This document shows positions 58,188 through 64,000 of a DNA stretch of 64,000 bases, piece after piece (positions within the stretch are counted from its first letter, which is position 1; each line of letters begins with the position of its first letter). The notes under the pieces are model-generated. The model was not told where the DNA came from. It saw only the letters and a list, made by a program, of their open reading frames with translations, and did not search any database. The translations under genes and the position numbers were made by a program. The stretch comes from Desertimonas sp963786985 (GTDB taxonomy: Bacteria > Actinomycetota > Acidimicrobiia > Acidimicrobiales > Ilumatobacteraceae), in assembly GCA_963786985.1 (NCBI GenBank), contig CAWBBL010000016.1, positions 310,001-374,000 of the forward strand, given 5' to 3'.

Positions 58188-61100
58188 TCAGGCGCCGAGG
58201 GCGGTGAGGCGCTCGCTGACCCGTGGCGCGCTGACCCGCTCCCCGACGCCGAGCGGCTGGGCGAACACACTCATCCGCAGCTCTTCGAGCAGCCAGCGGA
58301 CCTCGACTGCCTCGGTGCCCGGACGAGACCGACCGAGTTGGCGGAGATAGGTGGCGTAGCGCCGCTCGAGCGGTAGCACCTCAGCCATCCGCCGCGCGTC
58401 ACGAACGACGTCGTCGGCCAGACGATCGAGGCGGTAGGCGATGCCGTCGACAAAGCGCCGGACATCATCGATCCGATCGGCGCCGGCGTCGATCACGAAG
58501 TGCCGCCCGACCAGCCGGTCGAGATGGGCACTGGCGTCGGCAACCGACGAACGAACCGATTCGGCAACGAGCCGGTCGAGTCGCCGGCGCACGTCGCGGG
58601 CGGCGGCGAGCACCTCCGCGGCGCCCGACAGGGTCGCCGCGGCGATCGGCCCGCCGCGGCTGCGCACCGCGTGTTGCAGCGCGGCGAACGCGGCGTCGTC
58701 CCATGGCAGGGCGGCACCGGTGATCACGGCGTCGACCGCCGCGAACCGGCAGTCGGCACCGAGTTCGGCCAGCGACAGGCCGTTGGCGGCGATGGCCAGG
58801 CGCGCGTCATCATCGAGACGCCGCGCCGCATCACCGACCGACGGGGCGGCGGTGAGCAGCAGCAGCCGGCGCACCCCACCGCGCATCACCCGCCCTTGGA
58901 GGTCGGCGTTCGTCAGGACGCGCAGCGACACGCTGTCGTCGTCGTCGAGCAGCGCCGGATAGCCGACCACCCGATGGCCGTCGACGTCGGCGGCGACGGT
59001 CTGCGGCAACGTGCCGACGTCCCAGGTCGTGAGTCCGCGGCGTTCGGCGAGCGGGACGGCGGCGGCGACCGCCTCCCGGACGGCGGTGGCCAGCCGGGCC
59101 CGGATCGCCGTCAGATCAGTGTCGGCGTCGCGGGCCTTACCCGAGTCGTCGAGCACGAGCACGTTCATCCGCAGATGAGGCGGGAGCGCCGTCGTGTCGA
59201 AGTCCGCGCCGCTGACCGACGTCCCACCGAGGTCGGTGAGCACGCCGGCGAGGGCGTCGACGAGCCGACCGTGCGGCGGACCGAGACGTTCCGCGGCGCT
59301 CCGGGCGGTCTCGGCGAGCGGGATCAAGGCGCGGCGGATGTCCTTGGGCAGCGTGCGCACGAGGGCCTGGACGAGCTCACCGCGATAGCCCGGGATCTGC
59401 CAGTCGAGCGTGGAGTCGTCGAGTTGGTTGAGCGCCGTGAGGGGAACGCGCAGCGTGACGCCGTCGAGCGGCTCACCGGGCGCGAAACGGTACGAGAGCG
59501 GGACGTCGAGCTGCCCGCTGCGCCAGGTGTCGGGGTAGTCGGCGAGCTGGATGTGCGCTCCGTCGGCGTCCCGGAGCTCGTCGACGGTGAGATCGAGGAG
59601 GTCGGGCGAGGACGACGAGGCATCACGCCACCACCTGTCGAAGTGCCGGGACGACACAATGTCGGCCGGCAGGTGACGATCGTAGAAGTCGTGCACGGCA
59701 TCCTCGTCGAGGAGGTGGCCACGCCGGAACCGCGCCTCGAGGGCCCCGACTTCGGCGACGAACTCCTGGTTGTGGACGACAAAGCGATGCTGAGTGTCCC
59801 ACTCGCCGAAAACGAGGGCGTGACGGATGAACAGGTCGCGCGCCGCTGTCCGGTCGACCCGGTCGTAGCCGACGGTCCGACCGCTGACGATCGGCAGCCC
59901 GTACAGCGTCACGGTCTCGGTAGCGATTGCCCGGCCGCCGCGACGGTCCCATCGCGGCTCGCTGTAGGACCGCTTGACGAGGTGGCTGCCGACGCGCTCC
60001 GCCCACTCCGGCTGAACCGCGGCGACACGCCGCGCCCAGAGGCGATTGGTTTCGACGAGCTCGGCGGCCATCACCCAGCGCGGCGGCTTCTTGGCGAGCA
60101 CCGAGCCGGGAGCGATGACGAAGGTCGCGCCGCGCGAGCCGCGGAACTCCCGAGGGTCGCGATCGCGGAACCCGAGGTGCGACAGCAATCCGGCGAGCAC
60201 AGCCTGGTGCACATGATCGGGATGGCCGGACGAGTCGTCCGCCCCACTCCCCGAGCCGGCACGAATTCCGAGGTCACCGGCGACGCGTCGCAGCTGGCTG
60301 TAGAGGTCCTGCCACTCCCGAACACGCAGGTAGTTGAGGTAGTCGGCGCGGCACAGCTTGCGAAACTGATTGGACGAGCGGGCCCGCTGCTCGGCGCGCA
60401 GGTAGTCCCACAAGGCGACGATCGACAGCAGGTCGGACCCGGCGATGTCGAACCGGCGGTGCGCCGCGTCCGCATCGGCGCGCGCGTCCAACGGCCGCTC
60501 GCGCGGATCCTGGATGGACAGTGCGGCGGCGATCACGAGAACCTCGCGCACGCAGCCATGACGGTCGGCCTCGAGGACCATGCGACCGAGACGCGGGTCG
60601 ATCGGCAGTCGGGCGAGGCGTTTGCCGATCGGTGTCAGCGGGCGGACGCCGGCGGCATCGGGGGCACCGATCGCCGCCAACTCCTCGAGCAGCAAGTACC
60701 CATCGCGCACCGCAGCGGCATCCGGCGGTTCGACGAACGGGAAGGCGGCGACGTCGCCGAGACCGATCGCCGTCATCTGCAAGATGACCGACGCCAGGTT
60801 GGTGCGCAGGATCTCCGGTTCGGTGAACTCCGGCCGGGCCACGAAGTCCTCCTCGCTGTACAGCCGGATGCACGTCCCCGGGGCGACGCGGCCGCACCGT
60901 CCGGCGCGCTGGTTGGCCGAGGCCTGGGAAACCGGCTCGATCGGCAGCCGCTGGACCTTGAGGCGCCGGTTGTAGCGGGAGATCCTGGCGGTGCCGGCGT
61001 CGACAACGAAGCGCACTCCGGGAACGGTGAGCGACGTCTCGGCGACGTTCGTACTGAGCACGACGCGCCGTCCGCCGTGTGGCTGGAAGATGCGGTGCTG

Positions 61101-61970
61101 CTCGGCCGACGACAGCCTGGCGTACAGCGGTAGCACGTCCGTGCCGGGACGCTCGATGCGCCGGAGGGCGTCGGCGGTGTCGTGGATCTCGCGCTCGCCC
61201 GACAGGAACACGAGGACGTCGCCGGGTCCTTGGCGTTCCAGTTCAGCGACGGCGTCGACGATCGCTTGGACCTGATCGCGATCGTCGCCGACCTCGCGGT
61301 AGCGGACCTCGACGGGAAACGTCCGTCCCGTGACCTCGATCACCGGAGCATCGACGCCATCGCTGGCGAAGTGGCTGGCGAAGCGCGCCGTGTCGATCGT
61401 CGCCGACGTGACGACCACCGACAGGTCCGGTCGCTGAGGCAGCAACTGACGCAGATAGCCGAGGATGAAGTCGATGTTCAGGCTGCGCTCGTGGGCCTCG
61501 TCGACGATCAGCGTGTCGTAGCGACGGAGCATTCGATCCCGCTGGATCTCGGCGAGGAGGATCCCGTCGGTCATCACCCGCACGAGGGTGTCGTCGCCGA
61601 TCCGATCGTCGAAGCGCACCGAGTAGCCGACGGCCGCCCCCACCGACGACTGCAGCTCGCTGGCGAGACGCTCGGCGATCGTGCGGGCCGCAAGGCGACG
61701 CGGCTGGGTGTGACCGATCAGTCCGGCGACGCCGCGGCCGGCCTCGAGGCACAGCTTGGGCAGCTGGGTGCTCTTGCCCGAACCGGTCTCCCCGGCGACG
61801 ATCAGCACCTGGTGGTCGCCCAGCGCAGCGAGCAGCTCGTCGTGCCAGGCGGTGATCGGAAGTTCGGCGGGATAGCTGATCGCTCCTCCGGCGACCAACG
61901 AGTCACGGACGGCGCGACGTCGTTCGGCGGCGGCAGCGCGGCGGTCCACGTCACCAGTCTGGTCACCCAT
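58188..61970 (-). CDS. hrpA: ATP-dependent RNA helicase HrpA
   Basis: 1260 residues. Motif I GETGSGKST (60-68), motif Ia QPRRLAART, motif II DEAHERS, motif III SATID, motif V STNVAETSLT and motif VI QRAGRCGR. The HA2 and OB-fold parts and the DUF3418 C-terminus (after RYATYLRQLGRSRPG) are complete. The length agrees with E. coli HrpA, a DEAH-box helicase that acts on mRNA and on collided ribosomes. The ATG at 61970 begins inside repeat R4b (the AT is the repeat's outer end). Confidence 0.95.
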   Translation of the reverse strand: MGDQTGDVDRRAAAAERRRAVRDSLVAGGAISYPAELPITAWHDELLAALGDHQVLIVAGETGSGKSTQLPKLCLEAGRGVAGLIGHTQPRRLAARTIAERLASELQSSVGAAVGYSVRFDDRIGDDTLVRVMTDGILLAEIQRDRMLRRYDTLIVDEAHERSLNIDFILGYLRQLLPQRPDLSVVVTSATIDTARFASHFASDGVDAPVIEVTGRTFPVEVRYREVGDDRDQVQAIVDAVAELERQGPGDVLVFLSGEREIHDTADALRRIERPGTDVLPLYARLSSAEQHRIFQPHGGRRVVLSTNVAETSLTVPGVRFVVDAGTARISRYNRRLKVQRLPIEPVSQASANQRAGRCGRVAPGTCIRLYSEEDFVARPEFTEPEILRTNLASVILQMTAIGLGDVAAFPFVEPPDAAAVRDGYLLLEELAAIGAPDAAGVRPLTPIGKRLARLPIDPRLGRMVLEADRHGCVREVLVIAAALSIQDPRERPLDARADADAAHRRFDIAGSDLLSIVALWDYLRAEQRARSSNQFRKLCRADYLNYLRVREWQDLYSQLRRVAGDLGIRAGSGSGADDSSGHPDHVHQAVLAGLLSHLGFRDRDPREFRGSRGATFVIAPGSVLAKKPPRWVMAAELVETNRLWARRVAAVQPEWAERVGSHLVKRSYSEPRWDRRGGRAIATETVTLYGLPIVSGRTVGYDRVDRTAARDLFIRHALVFGEWDTQHRFVVHNQEFVAEVGALEARFRRGHLLDEDAVHDFYDRHLPADIVSSRHFDRWWRDASSSSPDLLDLTVDELRDADGAHIQLADYPDTWRSGQLDVPLSYRFAPGEPLDGVTLRVPLTALNQLDDSTLDWQIPGYRGELVQALVRTLPKDIRRALIPLAETARSAAERLGPPHGRLVDALAGVLTDLGGTSVSGADFDTTALPPHLRMNVLVLDDSGKARDADTDLTAIRARLATAVREAVAAAVPLAERRGLTTWDVGTLPQTVAADVDGHRVVGYPALLDDDDSVSLRVLTNADLQGRVMRGGVRRLLLLTAAPSVGDAARRLDDDARLAIAANGLSLAELGADCRFAAVDAVITGAALPWDDAAFAALQHAVRSRGGPIAAATLSGAAEVLAAARDVRRRLDRLVAESVRSSVADASAHLDRLVGRHFVIDAGADRIDDVRRFVDGIAYRLDRLADDVVRDARRMAEVLPLERRYATYLRQLGRSRPGTEAVEVRWLLEELRMSVFAQPLGVGERVSAPRVSERLTALGA

Positions 61971-62043
61971 CTGGGGAACTTCCGTCGCAGACGTCGACAC
62001 CGGATCTCCCCAGATCGCGTTCTGGCACGAATCTTCCCCAGAT
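61969..62043 (+). repeat. Dispersed repeat R4, copy b (75 bp)
   Basis: Ends ATCTGGGGAA and TTCCCCAGAT, length equal to copy a. The inner sequence has a GACGTCGACACCGGATCTCC stretch that corresponds, in reverse orientation, to the middle of copy a. It covers the first bases of hrpA. Confidence 0.82.
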
Positions 62044-62080
62044 GCTCGGGACGGCGTGAAGGTGGCAAAGTGACTGCTGC

Positions 62081-63064
62081 GTGCCCAACGTCTATCTGCT
62101 TCCCGACCAACGACTCGTCGAGTGCCGACCGGGTGAGGCGATCCTGCCCGCCGCGCTGCGCGCCGGCATCTCGTTCACCCATGCGTGCGGCGGCCGCGGC
62201 AAGTGCTCGACCTGCCGGATCGTCGTGGTCGAAGGTCGACAAGCCTGTGCTGGTCGAACCCCGCGGGAGCAGGCGATCGCCGACCAACTCGGCTTCGGGG
62301 CGGAGTTCCGGCTGGCCTGCCAGGCAGTCGTCAACGGAGACGTGACGATCCGCCGGCTGGTCCTCGACGAGCGCGACGTGGAACTGGCCGACGTGCGCCA
62401 GCGCCCACGGCGCGGATCTCGACGGCGGTGGCTGGGTACCCGGAAGGACTGGCGCCGTGGCCAGCTACGCGCCCGGCCGCTCGGCGACGAGCTGCCGGTC
62501 GCCGTGATGTTCGCCGACATTCGCGGCTTCACGGCATTCGCCGAGGCAGTGCTGCCCTACGACGTGATCCACGTCCTGCAGCGCCAACTTCGTGACGTCA
62601 CCGAGGCCATCGAACGCCACGGTGGCGTCGTGACGAGCTACCTCGGCGACGGGGTGATGGCCCTGTTCAGCCACGACCCTGGCGACCCATCGAACACGGC
62701 GAGCCGGCGAGCCGTGGACGCCGGTCTGGAGATCCTCACGCGGACTGATGCGGCACGCCCCCGCCTCGACGAGCTCTACGGACGGTCGTTCGCCATGAAC
62801 GTCGGCGTGCACTTCGGGACGGCGATCGTCGGCATGTTGATGGGTGAGCCGGCGACGATCACGGCGATCGGCGACACGGTCAACCTCGCCCATCGCATCG
62901 AACAGGCCAACAAGGAGTTCGGCACGCGGCTGCTCGTCTCCGCCGCAGCTCGCGCCGAGATCGGTGCGGCCCTCGAAGTCGGACGCTCGTTCAGCTGCAC
63001 GCTGCCGGGGAAGGCCGGCGAGTACGAGCTCTACGAGGTCCTCGGGTTAGCCGACCGACGCTGA
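62081..63064 (+). CDS. Ferredoxin-domain adenylate/guanylate cyclase fusion
   Basis: 327 residues. Residues 1-95 form a plant-type [2Fe-2S] ferredoxin: Cys36, Cys42, Cys45 (HACGGRGKCSTC) and Cys80 (RLACQ). After a basic linker comes a class III cyclase domain: metal aspartates Asp146 (MFADIRGFT) and Asp190 (LGDGVMALF), and the transition-state residues in GDTVNLAHRIE. It should make cAMP or cGMP under the control of a redox cluster. GTG 62081 is the start. No cAMP-receptor gene is in the window. Confidence 0.92.
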   Translation: MPNVYLLPDQRLVECRPGEAILPAALRAGISFTHACGGRGKCSTCRIVVVEGRQACAGRTPREQAIADQLGFGAEFRLACQAVVNGDVTIRRLVLDERDVELADVRQRPRRGSRRRWLGTRKDWRRGQLRARPLGDELPVAVMFADIRGFTAFAEAVLPYDVIHVLQRQLRDVTEAIERHGGVVTSYLGDGVMALFSHDPGDPSNTASRRAVDAGLEILTRTDAARPRLDELYGRSFAMNVGVHFGTAIVGMLMGEPATITAIGDTVNLAHRIEQANKEFGTRLLVSAAARAEIGAALEVGRSFSCTLPGKAGEYELYEVLGLADRR

Positions 63065-63065
63065 C

Positions 63066-63893
63066 TCACTTCAGTCCGGTCGTGGCGACGCCGCGGATGA
63101 CGTAACGCTGCATGGCGAAGAACAACACGATGATCGGGATCACCACCACCACCGCTCCGGCCATCTGCAGGGCGACGTTGGACTCCTGTTGGCCGATCGA
63201 GAACAGGGCCAAGGCGACCGGCAGCGTGTACATGTCCTCGGTGCTGGCGACGACGAGCGGCCACAGGAAGCTGTTCCAGTTGGTCAGGAACGTCAGCACC
63301 GCGAGCGTGGCCAGCGCCGGACCGCACAGCGGCAAGACGACGCGGAAGAAGATCGTGTACTCGCCGGCTCCGTCGACCCGCGCCGCGTCGAGCAATTCGT
63401 TGGGGATCCCGAGCATGTACTGACGCATCAAGAAGGCGCCGAAGGCGCCGACGAGCCACGGCAGGATGAGGCCCCAGCGGGTGTTCGCCAGGTTCATGTT
63501 CGACACGATCACGAACAGTGGCATGAACGTGACGAACGCCGGGATCATCATCGTGCCCAGTAGTACGGCGAGCAGCACGCGCTTGCCCGGGAACTGCAGT
63601 TTCGCCAGGGCATACCCGAACATCGAGCAGAACAGCAGGTTGCCGGCGGTGACGGCGAGGGCGGCGATCGTCGAGTTGAGGAAGTAGCGCGGGAAGTCGA
63701 GGCGGGTGAACAGGTCGCGGTAGTTCTGCAGCGTCGGGTCCTTGGGGATCCAGCTCGTCGGATACCGCCGCAACTCGGGCGTCAACTTGAACGAGCTGAG
63801 GATCATCCACGCGAACGGGGCGATCACCACCACGAGGCCGATGATCAGGGCGAGGTGCAGTCCGAGCGCACGTGGGCGGTGCGGACGCGTCAC
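63066..63893 (-). CDS. Carbohydrate ABC transporter permease (MalG/GtsC type)
   Basis: 275 residues with six hydrophobic helices. The EAA-like loop for contact with the ATPase is ELLDAARVDGAGEYTIFFRVVLPLCGPAL, seen as LLDAARVDGAGE and VVLPLCGPAL. The N-terminal segment FAWMILSSFK and the C-terminal RYVIRG are typical of the MalG branch. It is the second permease of a sugar importer whose other parts lie right of the window. GTG 63893 overlaps the stop of the preceding gene (GTGA). Confidence 0.92.
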   Translation of the reverse strand: MTRPHRPRALGLHLALIIGLVVVIAPFAWMILSSFKLTPELRRYPTSWIPKDPTLQNYRDLFTRLDFPRYFLNSTIAALAVTAGNLLFCSMFGYALAKLQFPGKRVLLAVLLGTMMIPAFVTFMPLFVIVSNMNLANTRWGLILPWLVGAFGAFLMRQYMLGIPNELLDAARVDGAGEYTIFFRVVLPLCGPALATLAVLTFLTNWNSFLWPLVVASTEDMYTLPVALALFSIGQQESNVALQMAGAVVVVIPIIVLFFAMQRYVIRGVATTGLK

Positions 63894-64000
63894 GACTGAT
63901 CGTCGTCGACGTCGGGTTCGGTGATCGGCGTCGGCATCGTCGTGGTCGCGGTAGCAGTCATCGTCGTCATCGCCTCAAGTCGCCGGCCGGAGGAACTTGA
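63890..64000 (-). CDS. 3' end of an unidentified gene, probably the partner permease
   Basis: 36 codons and a TGA in the frame that overlaps the permease start. The residues (ending TEPDVDDDQS, with a Thr-rich MTATATTTMPTP part) are low-complexity and not diagnostic. In MalFGK-type operons the MalF-type permease gene precedes MalG, and the 4-bp overlap fits this. The reading frame is open to the window edge. Alternatively an ATG at 63970 starts a 26-residue frame only. Confidence 0.35.
   Translation of the reverse strand, partial: SSSSGRRLEAMTTMTATATTTMPTPITEPDVDDDQS

Noticed and set aside
58500..61133. Plus-strand open frame of 877 codons
   Set aside because: Antisense to hrpA, which has complete helicase motifs; composition (Gly, Arg, Asp, Val) is that of a mirror frame.
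1..64000. CRISPR arrays, tRNA or rRNA genes, insertion sequences
   Set aside because: I saw no regularly spaced repeat array, no tRNA-like cloverleaf with CCA end, no rRNA segment and no transposase reading frame.

Overview
The window is high-GC DNA with many GTG and TTG starts, tightly overlapping genes and very little non-coding sequence. Mycofactocin genes, an F420-type PPOX protein, a SoxR with an Fe-S site, actinobacterial NHEJ genes and promoters that put the start codon a few bases after a TANNNT -10 box all point to Actinomycetota. My inference is class Acidimicrobiia or a relative; no rRNA or other taxonomic marker is present to prove it. I found no tRNA, rRNA, CRISPR array, prophage or transposase gene.

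Layout. 0-7 kb: a ferredoxin start at the left edge, ArfB, then a mycofactocin maturation cluster (mftD, a DedA protein, mftE, mftF, an alanine-racemase-like gene) and a membrane acyltransferase-like protein. 7-15.7 kb: zinc metallopeptidase, ROK kinase, 2OG-Fe(II) oxygenase, D-cysteine desulfhydrase-like enzyme, Ung, AlkZ-like protein, hydrolase, SRPBCC, rhomboid, VOC protein. 15.7-19.4 kb: class Ia nrdAB behind two NrdR-type boxes. 19.4-29.4 kb: FAD-linked oxidase, WYL regulator with a DrrAB-type exporter, Baeyer-Villiger monooxygenase, PutA, SoxR. 29.4-36.9 kb: a two-component pair, MetG with a structured leader, a Ski2-like helicase, a phosphotransferase. 37-42 kb: HxlR regulator, SDR, MFS exporter, STAS-like small protein, sigma factor. 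41.2-48 kb: phosphotransferase, poly-gamma-glutamate hydrolase-like protein and an NHEJ locus (LigD PE-POL, quinone oxidoreductase, Ku, separate ATP-dependent ligase), then a macro-domain protein. 48-54 kb: UspA, PurU, HxlR regulator with acyl-CoA dehydrogenase, PPOX protein, esterase, RIO kinase. 54-58 kb: a two-component system in line with an ABC exporter. 58-64 kb: HrpA, a ferredoxin-cyclase fusion and the end of a sugar ABC transporter operon.

Two features go beyond routine annotation. First, intergenic DNA carries at least four families of short dispersed repeats (called R1-R4 here). R2, R3 and R4 differ in sequence but share a plan: 75-82 bp, inverted ends, three or four copies of a short module. 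Second, six otherwise complete genes carry eight single-base frameshifts, which suggests uncorrected indels in the assembly more than real gene decay. Genes affected this way are typed as pseudogene below but may well be intact in the organism.
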